NCBI GenBank assembly: GCA_011391835.1
Contig: JAABPS010000122.1
Coordinates: 1-7,886 of the forward strand
Origin: Desulfobacteraceae bacterium
GTDB lineage: Bacteria; Desulfobacterota; Desulfobacteria; Desulfobacterales; JAABPS01
Direction of reading: 5' to 3'
DNA length: 7,886 nucleotides
Part shown: positions 1-6,511 of the stretch, piece by piece
Layout: each line of letters opens with the position of its first letter
How positions within the stretch are numbered: the stretch's first letter is position 1
The notes under the pieces: generated by a model
Told to the model about the DNA's origin: nothing
Database searches by the model: none
Seen by the model: the letters and a program-made list of their open reading frames with translations, nothing else
Program-made: the position numbers and the translations under genes

Positions 1-2099
1 GCACCATCACCATGCAGGTGATACGTCTGTCAAGACAACATCGCCCGAGAACAATGGTTGAAAAGACAATTGAAATATTTCTGGCCATCAAGCTTGAACT
101 TTTTTCCAGCAAAAAAGAAATTTTAACACTCTTTGCCAGTCATGCCCCGTTTGGCGGAAACATTGTCGGCATCGAAACTGCCGCATGGCGATATTTTGGA
201 AGAAAACCGGAAAATCTCACATGGGCAGAAGTCGCCATGCTCGCCGTACTGCCCAATAATCCGGCAATGATTCACCCGGGCAAAAACAGGGAAAAACTCA
301 AAAAGAAAAGAGATGCGCTTCTTGACATGCTCAATGGAGATGGTGTGATCGATTCTCTTTCCTGCAAACTCGCTAAAAATGAACCCCTCCCGTCAGCGCC
401 CCATCCGCTTCCGCGCCTTGCGCCTCATCTGTTATCGCGCGAACTTGCCTATAGAGCACACGCAGCCAATAAATATCGCAACAGACACTCAGACATCAGT
501 GAGCGATTCCGCATCCAGACAACCATTGATAAACAAATTCAGATTCAGGCAAACACTATTTTAAAGAGACATCATAATCAACTATCCAAAAATCTGATCC
601 ACAATGCGGCTGCCTTAATCCTTGAGGTTGACAGCGGCAATGTGCTTGCCTATGTGGGCAATGTATTGGATACAGAGGACTCTCAGCATTCAAATCATGT
701 AGACATTATCACTTCCCGGAGGAGCACGGGAAGTATTTTAAAGCCGCTTCTTTACGCAGGCATGCTTCAATCAGGAGAAATCCTTCCATCCGAACTGGTT
801 CCCGATATTCCCATGCGGATGGGTGGATTCGCCCCCCAGAATTACTCAAAGACTTACAACGGCGCCATACCGGCCTATATGGCTCTCTCCCGCTCCCTCA
901 ATGTCCCTGCGGTACGTATGCTTTTTTCCTTTGGTGTCGATCGTCTTTATTTCCTGCTAAAAGAACTTGGCATGCAATCGCTTCATCGGCCCGCCGGTGA
1001 TTATGGCCTTTCTCTCATATTAGGAGGCGCAGAAGGAACACTGTGGGATATCACCGGCATCTATGCGGGGATGGCCCGCTCGGTAAACAATTATTCGAAA
1101 GCATCAGAGAAGTCCACACCTGTATTTTTTCCTCCCCAGTATCTGGTGAATCAGGAATATATGTCCACGAAACAAGATGCGCCTTCTAAAAAAACAGAGG
1201 GTGCTGAACCCCTGGACGCACCTGCATGCTGGTTAACCTTACAGGCAATGCTGGATGTTATTCGTCCCGGAGATGAGGTCGCCTGGCAGTCATTTCATTC
1301 ATCCCAGAAAGTGGCATGGAAAACCGGCACCAGTTTCGGTTATAGGGACGGCTGGGCTGTCGGTGTCACACCGCAACATGCCATTGGGGTTTGGACCGGA
1401 AACGCAGATGGTGAGGGCCGCCCGGAGTTAACCGGCATTGCCACCGCAGCCCCTATCTTGTTTGATCTTTTTGGATTGTTTGAACATGGCGGATGGTTTA
1501 AGTGCCCGGAAGCTGATCTTGTTGAAGCCGACGTATGCTCCCAGAGTGGATTCAGGGCAGGACCTCATTGCTCAAACAAAACAAAAATCCTGATACCCTA
1601 TACAGGGCTCAGATCGCCTCCATGTCCGTACTGTAAAATCATCCATTGTGATAAAACACTGACCTGGCGGATTCACAGCGAGTGTGATCGAATTGCCAAT
1701 ATGAGGGCCGTGAAATGGTTTGTTCTTCCACCGGCCATAGAATGGTATTACAAAAAGAAGCATTCAGATTATTGCCCGCTGCCGCCGTATCGGGATGACT
1801 GCGCCAAAAGCATCCATGCACTGAGAAGTCCATCTGTAAGCATCATCAGCCCGGACAAAGAAAGCCGTCTCTATGTCCCTCTGGAACTGGACGGCAGCCG
1901 GGGAAAAACCGTGTGCGTGGCCGCTCACAGGAACGCAGCCTCCACCATTTACTGGCATCTGGATAACCAGTATCTTGGGGCAACACAAGATATTCACCAG
2001 ATGGAAATTGCTCCCGATCCAGGAAGGCATATACTGACCCTGGTTGATGAAAACGGGGAAAGCGTTAAACGAGCCTTTACCGTCCTGTCAAAAGAATAA
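1..2099 (+). CDS. pbpC: Penicillin-binding protein 1C (bifunctional glycosyltransferase/transpeptidase), 5'-truncated by window edge
   Basis: This is the C-terminal part of a class A penicillin-binding protein, which polymerises lipid II into glycan and cross-links stem peptides at the periplasmic face of the inner membrane. The reading frame is open from base 1. The first residues read (S)TITMQV, which is the end of the GT51 motif normally written GxSTxTxQ, so the real start lies upstream and the ATG at 12 is internal. Counting from that Met, the rest of GT51 runs to about residue 100 (SKKEILTL, then GIETAAWRYFGR at 53-64). The transpeptidase domain has the SxxK box S241-I-L-K244, the SxN box S295-L-N297 and K437-T-G-T-S. 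A cysteine-rich linker (about 498-597) leads to a C-terminal domain (about 605-693) typical of PBP1C (BiPBP_C type). All catalytic boxes that fall in the window are intact. It converges on nagZ with a 23-base gap that holds no clear terminator hairpin. The family call is firm; the gene symbol rests on the C-terminal domain. Confidence 0.93.
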   Translation, partial: TITMQVIRLSRQHRPRTMVEKTIEIFLAIKLELFSSKKEILTLFASHAPFGGNIVGIETAAWRYFGRKPENLTWAEVAMLAVLPNNPAMIHPGKNREKLKKKRDALLDMLNGDGVIDSLSCKLAKNEPLPSAPHPLPRLAPHLLSRELAYRAHAANKYRNRHSDISERFRIQTTIDKQIQIQANTILKRHHNQLSKNLIHNAAALILEVDSGNVLAYVGNVLDTEDSQHSNHVDIITSRRSTGSILKPLLYAGMLQSGEILPSELVPDIPMRMGGFAPQNYSKTYNGAIPAYMALSRSLNVPAVRMLFSFGVDRLYFLLKELGMQSLHRPAGDYGLSLILGGAEGTLWDITGIYAGMARSVNNYSKASEKSTPVFFPPQYLVNQEYMSTKQDAPSKKTEGAEPLDAPACWLTLQAMLDVIRPGDEVAWQSFHSSQKVAWKTGTSFGYRDGWAVGVTPQHAIGVWTGNADGEGRPELTGIATAAPILFDLFGLFEHGGWFKCPEADLVEADVCSQSGFRAGPHCSNKTKILIPYTGLRSPPCPYCKIIHCDKTLTWRIHSECDRIANMRAVKWFVLPPAIEWYYKKKHSDYCPLPPYRDDCAKSIHALRSPSVSIISPDKESRLYVPLELDGSRGKTVCVAAHRNAASTIYWHLDNQYLGATQDIHQMEIAPDPGRHILTLVDENGESVKRAFTVLSKE

Positions 2100-2122
2100 A
2101 GAAAAATCTATTCGGGCAGATA

Positions 2123-3127
2123 TCACGCGGGCGGATACTTTTTCTTAATCTTCATGATCCGCTCTACCGATGCCCTCCCCTTGTCTTTCATTTCATCCGA
2201 TCCATCATAATATTCCAGAATCTTTTCAAAAGCAGCTTTAATATTGGGCCCTTTGTGGCAAATGAGCACAATGTCAATCTCTGCCATAAGTATTTGATGG
2301 ATCGCTGAATTCAGGCTGAAATTTTTCGAAATAGCATTCATATCCAGGTCGTCGGTTATGACCAGCCCCTTAAATCCCAAACGGCTCCGAAGAAGATTTT
2401 TTGCGATATGAACAGAAAGGCTCGCAGGCCATTCCAGATCAATCTTGCTGTACACGATATGAGACAGCATAATACCCGAAACCCCTGCTCGGATGGCTGC
2501 ATGAAACGGAAGATAATCAAAGGATTCCAGTTCATGCCGCTCCGAAGCAAGAATCGGCAGTTCGAGATGTGAATCGAGCGTGGTTCTCCCAATGCCTGGA
2601 AAATGCTTGGCTACAGCCATAATGCCATTTTTCTGAAGATGCTTTATGACGCTTGAGCCCATCTTCGATACGAATGCCGGATCGTTTCCGAATATACGTC
2701 CTGCCATGATACTTTCCGTACCTTCCGGCACCACGTCCATAACCGGCGCCATATTCATATTGATCCCCACACCTGAAAGTTCCTTGGCTGTAATTCTGGC
2801 AAATGCTGCCGCGTCTTTTGTATTCTTCATGCTCGGATTGCCTGGGAACTGGGTAAATGGGTCCTTGAGCCGTGCAACCTCGCCGCCTTCCTGGTCAATC
2901 GCAATAAACAAAGGCGGCTGGCCGCATGTTATGGCATATTCCTGTGCAGATGAACAAAGCTCTTTGATCTGTTCAGGAGAAGACAGGTTGTGTGAAAAAA
3001 GAATAATCCCGCCCACGTTGAGCTGATCAATAAGAAGCTTCAATTCTTTATTCAGTTTCGTGCCTTCAAAACCTACCATCAGGCGCTGGCCTGCCAGTTG
3101 TTTTTTGGAAAATTTTTTAATATCCAT
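2123..3127 (-). CDS. nagZ: Beta-N-acetylhexosaminidase NagZ (glycoside hydrolase family 3)
   Basis: NagZ removes GlcNAc from GlcNAc-1,6-anhydroMurNAc muropeptides during peptidoglycan recycling in the cytoplasm. The 334-residue length is close to E. coli NagZ (about 341), and there is no signal peptide, as expected. Visible family marks are IDQEGG at 77-82, KHFPGIG at 174-180, the catalytic Asp-His pair in D185-S-H187, and the nucleophile region VITDD with D259 as the probable nucleophile. In KHFPGIG the second His common in enterobacterial NagZ (KHFPGHG) is Ile, but the DSH dyad is kept, so activity is expected. The ATG start has a GAAGG ribosome-binding site seven bases upstream, inside the end of mltG. 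It is the second gene of the mltG-nagZ unit. A broader-specificity GH3 enzyme is possible, but the small single-domain form and the cell-wall neighbours favour NagZ. Confidence 0.93.
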   Translation of the reverse strand: MDIKKFSKKQLAGQRLMVGFEGTKLNKELKLLIDQLNVGGIILFSHNLSSPEQIKELCSSAQEYAITCGQPPLFIAIDQEGGEVARLKDPFTQFPGNPSMKNTKDAAAFARITAKELSGVGINMNMAPVMDVVPEGTESIMAGRIFGNDPAFVSKMGSSVIKHLQKNGIMAVAKHFPGIGRTTLDSHLELPILASERHELESFDYLPFHAAIRAGVSGIMLSHIVYSKIDLEWPASLSVHIAKNLLRSRLGFKGLVITDDLDMNAISKNFSLNSAIHQILMAEIDIVLICHKGPNIKAAFEKILEYYDGSDEMKDKGRASVERIMKIKKKYPPA

Positions 3128-3131
3128 TGAT

Positions 3132-4136
3132 TTACCTTCGTAGCTGATATGTTCTTACTGCATTATTGTGGTCACTGAGATTGGTCGAAAACTGATGCGT
3201 ATGATCTCTTTTTGACACAAAATATAAATAATGGGTATCCGCCGGGAACAGAGCTGCCGCAAGGGCGTCTCGTCCAGGATTGGCAATCGGACCCGGCGGA
3301 AGACCATGAATTAAATATGTGTTATAGGCCGAGGGCGTCAACAGATCTTTGCGTGTCAGATTGCCGTTAAAATTTTTCAGGCCATAAATAACGGTCGGAT
3401 CCGTCTCCAGGCGCATTCCTCGCCTGAGACGGTTATGAAATACCGATGATATGACAGGACGTTCAAATGGAGCGCCCGTCTCCTTTTCAATAATAGACGC
3501 CAGGGTAACCACCTCATGTATGGACAAGTCAAGATTCTGTGCCCGTTTTCCCCATGCCTCTTCAAACACAGAGTTAAAACGCTGGACCATGGCAGATATC
3601 ATTTTTCTGGCAGAGACCCCTTTATGGAAATAATATGTTTCCGGGAACAGATACCCTTCAAACGTGTCAGCGTCGATCCCCATTTCGCGAACAAAGGTTT
3701 CATCCGTCGCGGTGATGAGAAAGTCTTCTTGAGATACGATCCCTGCTTCTTCGGCAGCAGAAGCAATCTGATAAAGGTTATATCCTTCCGGAATTGTCAG
3801 TTTGTGAAGCGCTACCCTTCCATTGACCATCATGTCAAGTAGTTCGGACGGAGACATGGACGTGGAGATGGAATAGTCGCCGGCTTTTAATTTTTTATCA
3901 AAGCCTCTCAACCGTGCATATAGTTTAAATTTATCCGGCTGTCGGATCATGTTTGATTTTTCAAGAAGTTCCATCATGTTATCAAATCCCTGACCCGGAT
4001 GAATCGTAAGATTGACTTTTGCTTCTTCCCCGCGCAGCGGTGCGTGAAGATAATATATAAAATCAAGGAGGATACATACAGGCAGAAACAGTAATAATAC
4101 GATGACTGCAACTAAGACTTTTGTTGAATTCTTCAC
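3132..4136 (-). CDS. mltG: Endolytic murein transglycosylase MltG (YceG-like)
   Basis: MltG is a membrane-anchored lytic transglycosylase that cleaves within nascent glycan strands and is thought to end their polymerisation. The protein has one N-terminal membrane segment (about residues 7-28), a LysM-like part (about 40-90) and the YceG catalytic domain. The catalytic Glu is E217 in LASIIEKET (212-220), followed by the conserved stretches MRLETDPTVIYG (241-252), TPSAYNTY (267-274), GLPPGPIANPG (278-288) and FSTNLSDHN (316-324). The length of 334 residues is normal. The start is a GTG at 4136 with GGAG six bases upstream; an in-frame stop further upstream limits any extension, and the ATG overlapping it is out of frame. 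It is the first gene of a unit with nagZ, and its stop lies four bases before the nagZ start. A divergent radical SAM gene lies on the other side. Confidence 0.95.
   Translation of the reverse strand: MKNSTKVLVAVIVLLLFLPVCILLDFIYYLHAPLRGEEAKVNLTIHPGQGFDNMMELLEKSNMIRQPDKFKLYARLRGFDKKLKAGDYSISTSMSPSELLDMMVNGRVALHKLTIPEGYNLYQIASAAEEAGIVSQEDFLITATDETFVREMGIDADTFEGYLFPETYYFHKGVSARKMISAMVQRFNSVFEEAWGKRAQNLDLSIHEVVTLASIIEKETGAPFERPVISSVFHNRLRRGMRLETDPTVIYGLKNFNGNLTRKDLLTPSAYNTYLIHGLPPGPIANPGRDALAAALFPADTHYLYFVSKRDHTHQFSTNLSDHNNAVRTYQLRR
3135..3139 (-). promoter_or_regulatory. nagZ ribosome-binding site inside the end of mltG
   Basis: On the minus strand GAAGG is followed by seven bases and then the nagZ ATG. 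The motif is made of the final Arg codons of mltG, directly before its TAA, so the two genes are probably translationally coupled. Confidence 0.7.
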
Positions 4137-4142
4137 ATTCAG

Positions 4143-4146
4143 CTCC
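4143..4146 (-). promoter_or_regulatory. mltG ribosome-binding site supporting the GTG start
   Basis: The minus strand reads GGAG, then a six-base spacer (CTGAAT), then GTG at 4136. This supports the unusual start codon. The ATG one frame over overlaps it but stops at once (ATGTGA). Confidence 0.65.
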
Positions 4147-4148
4147 GC

Positions 4149-4177
4149 ATCAAAATAGGTATGTCCCGATCAAAATA
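4149..4177. repeat. Two copies of ATCAAAATA at 20-base spacing in the mltG leader
   Basis: ATCAAAATA occurs at 4149-4157 and again at 4169-4177, a period of exactly 20 bases, which is close to two helical turns. On the mltG strand this reads TATTTTGAT twice, just before the Shine-Dalgarno sequence. It may be a tandem half-site for a regulator or chance in AT-rich DNA. No family is recognised. Confidence 0.35.
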
Positions 4178-4188
4178 AATACCCCTCT

Positions 4189-4216
4189 CTTATTTCAAGT
4201 AGTACATTCTTGTCAA
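4189..4216 (-). promoter_or_regulatory. Candidate sigma70-type promoter for mltG-nagZ
   Basis: The minus strand carries a perfect TTGACA (complement of 4211-4216), a 16-base spacer and AATAAG (complement of 4189-4194, four of six matches to TATAAT). Transcription would start near 4182 and give a leader of about 45 bases before the GTG. The -35 element is strong and the -10 element is only fair. Confidence 0.45.
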
Positions 4217-4230
4217 ATACGTATTCGTAT
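4217..4230. repeat. Short inverted repeat ATACG-TATT-CGTAT
   Basis: Five-base arms ATACG (4217-4221) and CGTAT (4226-4230) flank four bases. It abuts the upstream edge of the TTGACA box proposed for mltG, so it could be a protein-binding site at that promoter. It is short enough to be chance. Confidence 0.3.
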
Positions 4231-4272
4231 GATCAAAAAAATGGATCTCAAAAAGGTATGCATATTTATATC

Positions 4273-4286
4273 TTGATTCAAATCAA
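4273..4286. promoter_or_regulatory. Perfect FNR/CRP-family type operator (TTGAT-N4-ATCAA)
   Basis: TTGATTCAAATCAA matches the established FNR consensus TTGATNNNNATCAA at all ten fixed positions. It is centred about 79 bases before the radical SAM ATG and about 143 bases before the mltG GTG in the divergent region. It could therefore activate the radical SAM gene from an upstream position, or affect mltG. The match is seen directly; binding by an FNR/CRP-family regulator is inference, since no such gene is in the window. Confidence 0.6.
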
Positions 4287-4358
4287 TTCAGTGATTAGTT
4301 TAGCAGCATGAAAAAAGGTATTCAATAGACAACCGGTCATAAATAAAAAGATATTTCA

Positions 4359-5525
4359 ATGGACGTAAAAAACAATACAACTCCTGCCTATACCGGCTTT
4401 GAACAGGGCCCCATCCGGCCGCCAAGCGAAGCATACAGCCTTCTGATCCGCATTACACGCAACTGCCCATGGAACCATTGCTCCTTCTGCCCTGTGTATA
4501 AGGGCGAGAAATTCTCTATACGTGAAGTCAATGATGTAAAAAGAGATATTGATACAGTTGCCAAATTTGTTGAAAAAATTCAGGCACTGGCAGCAGCGCC
4601 CGAATATGTAAGCCGTGCAGAACTGATAACCATGGCTCAGCATATTGCCCCTGAAGAACTTCAGGCCTTTCACGCAGCTGTAAACTGGTTTGCCGGAGGG
4701 CTGAGCTCTGTTTTTCTTCAGGATGCCAATAGCTTAATCATGAAGCCGTCGGATCTTGTGGATATTTTGCAGCACCTGAAGCAATGCTTCCCCTGGATAG
4801 AAAGGATTACCTCATACGCGAGATCCCATACCATCTCCCGCATAAACGATGATGACATGAAGGGTCTCGCCCGGGCTGGTTTAAACAGAATTCATATAGG
4901 CCTTGAATCAGGTTCCGACCAGGTATTGAAAATGGTGAAAAAGGGTGCGACCCAGGAGGTTCACATCAGGGCCGGGAAAAAAGTTAAAAATGCTGGCATC
5001 GAGCTTTCAGAATATGTCATGCCGGGTCTGGGCGGAAAACACCTGTCAGACATACACGCCCTGGAAACCGCCGAAACTATCAACCAGATAAACCCCGATT
5101 TTATCCGCCTTCGAACTCTGGCCATTCCTGAACATGTACCGCTGTTTGAAGAATATCGCGCCGGACGTTTCGAAAAATGTGATGATAGAATGATGGCGCA
5201 GGAAATATTTACATTTATTGATCATCTGAACGGAATTACCAGTATGATCAAAAGCGATCACATATTGAATCTTTGTGAAAATGTGGAAGGAACCCTCCCC
5301 GGAGATAAAGAAAAAATGCTCTCCATATTACAATCATTCCTCGATATGAACCCGGAACAGCAGTGTGTGTATCAGGTCGGAAGGCGCCTCGGGCTCTTTT
5401 CAGGTCCTGAAGACATGAAAAACCCCAGGCGGTTTGAAAAAGCAAATAAGGTTCGTATTCAGCTCGGGATCACCCCGGAAAACGCAGATGAGATGATTCA
5501 TGAGCTAATGAAGCGTTTTATTTAA
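4359..5525 (+). CDS. Radical SAM protein of unknown function with CX4CX2C cluster motif
   Basis: This 388-residue protein has the layout of an Elp3/MiaB-like radical SAM domain. An N-terminal cluster motif C36-PWNH-C41-SF-C44 lies near the start of the barrel. A region at about 117-128 (SVFLQDANSLIM) resembles the conserved second-strand segment. IHIGLESGSDQVL (178-190) is the typical SAM-contact strand, and MPGLGG lies at 221-226. The cluster spacing is CX4CX2C, one residue longer than the usual CX3CX2C; all three cysteines are there, so the 4Fe-4S cluster and SAM cleavage are likely kept. The last 130 residues are helical-looking and show no B12-binding or SPASM cysteine cluster. The ATG has only a weak purine-rich stretch before it (AAAAAGA), and an in-frame TAA lies just upstream. 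It stands alone, divergent from mltG, behind an FNR-like site. The substrate cannot be told from sequence. The superfamily call is secure. Confidence 0.88.
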   Translation: MDVKNNTTPAYTGFEQGPIRPPSEAYSLLIRITRNCPWNHCSFCPVYKGEKFSIREVNDVKRDIDTVAKFVEKIQALAAAPEYVSRAELITMAQHIAPEELQAFHAAVNWFAGGLSSVFLQDANSLIMKPSDLVDILQHLKQCFPWIERITSYARSHTISRINDDDMKGLARAGLNRIHIGLESGSDQVLKMVKKGATQEVHIRAGKKVKNAGIELSEYVMPGLGGKHLSDIHALETAETINQINPDFIRLRTLAIPEHVPLFEEYRAGRFEKCDDRMMAQEIFTFIDHLNGITSMIKSDHILNLCENVEGTLPGDKEKMLSILQSFLDMNPEQQCVYQVGRRLGLFSGPEDMKNPRRFEKANKVRIQLGITPENADEMIHELMKRFI

Positions 5526-5549
5526 AATTCCATCACCGGCTACCATAGG

Positions 5550-5568
5550 GTGTGCCTTAGAGACACAC
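5550..5568 (+). terminator. Weak hairpin after the radical SAM gene, possible terminator
   Basis: GTGTG (5550-5554) pairs with CACAC (5564-5568), with a partial inner CT/AG pairing and a small loop. The T-rich stretch that follows (GTCTTTCTC and later CATTTTT) is interrupted, so this is at best a poor intrinsic terminator, 25 bases after the stop codon. Confidence 0.3.
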
Positions 5569-5635
5569 GTCTTTCTCTGACATTTTTCAGGATCACTTAC
5601 TGGACAAATCCGAAGGATTGAGTGAATAATTTATT

Positions 5636-5657
5636 AATTTAATCAGTATGTTAAATT
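5636..5657. repeat. AT-rich inverted repeat upstream of the TetR gene
   Basis: Perfect seven-base arms AATTTAA (5636-5642) and TTAAATT (5651-5657) flank an eight-base spacer, TCAGTATG. The AGTATGT stretch at 5645-5651 recurs in the second palindrome near 5710. It may be an operator half of a two-site arrangement, but the AT-rich setting raises the chance of coincidence. Confidence 0.35.
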
Positions 5658-5692
5658 CTAATTACCCATAGACTAAGGCCCTAAAAATTTTC

Positions 5693-5721
5693 TTGACTAA
5701 TAAATAAGTATGTATTACTTA
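5693..5721 (+). promoter_or_regulatory. Candidate promoter/operator of the TetR gene, with palindrome TAAGTA-N5-TACTTA
   Basis: A TTGACT box (5693-5698, five of six to the -35 consensus) is followed by a perfect inverted repeat, TAAGTA (5705-5710), five bases, TACTTA (5716-5721). The repeat lies where a -10 element would be, although no good TATAAT match is seen. TetR-family proteins commonly bind palindromes of this size over their own promoter, so autoregulation is a reasonable inference. The palindrome covers the ATG at 5710, which argues that translation begins downstream if this is the promoter. Confidence 0.45.
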
Positions 5722-6477
5722 CCTTTCCCATCTCCTGAATATTTTAATGGTCCAAAAGACCATGTATCGATAATCCAATTCAGTGAAACAGGCAAACAAG
5801 AACCCGGAACCGGATACATCACTCAACTTGACAACAAATCTGGTATGAGAGCAAAAATTCAAGCTGAAGCTTACACTGAACCTGAAAACTCCAAAATCTT
5901 ACCTGCTGGTTATATAAAAATTTTAGATGCCTTCAGAGCGCTGATACGCGAGAGGGATTTTAGCACCATCACATGGGCTGAGATAGCCAAAACCGCAGGA
6001 GTCAACGAAGCGCTGATATATAAATATTTCAGGGATAAGCGGGGCCTGCTGCATCAAGCCATGGCAGAAGGGCTAAAGCATTTTATCTCTCAACTGGAAC
6101 AGTCTCTTAAAGGTGTGGACGGCGCGCTCAATAAGATACAAAAGCTGATCTGGTATCACATTAACAGCTATAATAACAATCGTATATTTGCCAGGATTCA
6201 GATGATCGAGGTAAACAGCTATCAGGAATATTTTCAAAGTGACGCATACAAACTGGCAAAACAATATGGAAGGATTATCCTGAAAATCCTTAAAGAGGGT
6301 GTGAAAAATGGTGAGATCAGAAATGATATTAAACTGAAAAGTCTGCGGCAGCATATTCTGGGAGCCATTGAACTTCATTGCCTGCCGAATGTCATTTTTG
6401 ATCGGAAGATGTCGCCGGATGATATAACCAATGATATATGCATGGTTTTATTTTCCGGTATAAAAAGATCAGGTTAA
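5710..6477 (+). CDS. TetR/AcrR-family transcriptional regulator
   Basis: TetR-family proteins are dimeric DNA-binding repressors, or sometimes activators, released by small ligands. The N-terminal helix-turn-helix is clear at residues 67-115: YIKILDAFRALIRERDF, then TITWAEIAKTAGVNEALIYKYFRDKRGLLHQAM. The rest is a helical ligand/dimer domain with no recognisable specificity. As given the protein is 255 residues, with about 65 before the helix-turn-helix, which is long for the family. A start at ATG 5845 would give 210 residues, a usual size, but neither ATG has a visible Shine-Dalgarno sequence. The first 70 or so codons are richer in A/T at third positions than the rest. A 17-base palindrome overlaps the first ATG and suggests autoregulation. 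The HMGS-like gene follows 34 bases downstream and is the likely target and operon partner. The family is certain; the start is not. Confidence 0.88.
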   Translation: MYYLPFPSPEYFNGPKDHVSIIQFSETGKQEPGTGYITQLDNKSGMRAKIQAEAYTEPENSKILPAGYIKILDAFRALIRERDFSTITWAEIAKTAGVNEALIYKYFRDKRGLLHQAMAEGLKHFISQLEQSLKGVDGALNKIQKLIWYHINSYNNNRIFARIQMIEVNSYQEYFQSDAYKLAKQYGRIILKILKEGVKNGEIRNDIKLKSLRQHILGAIELHCLPNVIFDRKMSPDDITNDICMVLFSGIKRSG

Positions 6478-6500
6478 ATACATCAGTTTTTAAATCTGGA

Positions 6501-6507
6501 AAGGAGG
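6501..6507 (+). promoter_or_regulatory. Strong Shine-Dalgarno sequence of the HMGS-like/DUF35 gene
   Basis: AAGGAGG, fully complementary to the 16S anti-Shine-Dalgarno core, lies four bases before the ATG at 6512. It fixes that start and suggests high translation, in contrast with the poor initiation region of the TetR gene before it. Confidence 0.8.
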
Positions 6508-6511
6508 GTGT

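Noticed and set aside
379..564. Small + strand open frame inside pbpC
   Set aside because: It overlaps conserved pbpC coding sequence in another frame and has no recognisable motif.
2100..2122. Bidirectional terminator between pbpC and nagZ
   Set aside because: Only a four-base ATCT/AGAT pairing is visible, with no stable stem or T-run.
4308..4328. Six-codon reading frame (MKKGIQ) just upstream of the radical SAM gene, as a possible leader peptide
   Set aside because: No ribosome-binding site precedes it, and there is no attenuator-like hairpin or run of regulatory codons.
6478..6511. Separate promoter between the TetR and HMGS-like genes
   Set aside because: The 34-base gap has no -35/-10 pair; only the strong Shine-Dalgarno sequence stands out, so co-transcription is simpler.
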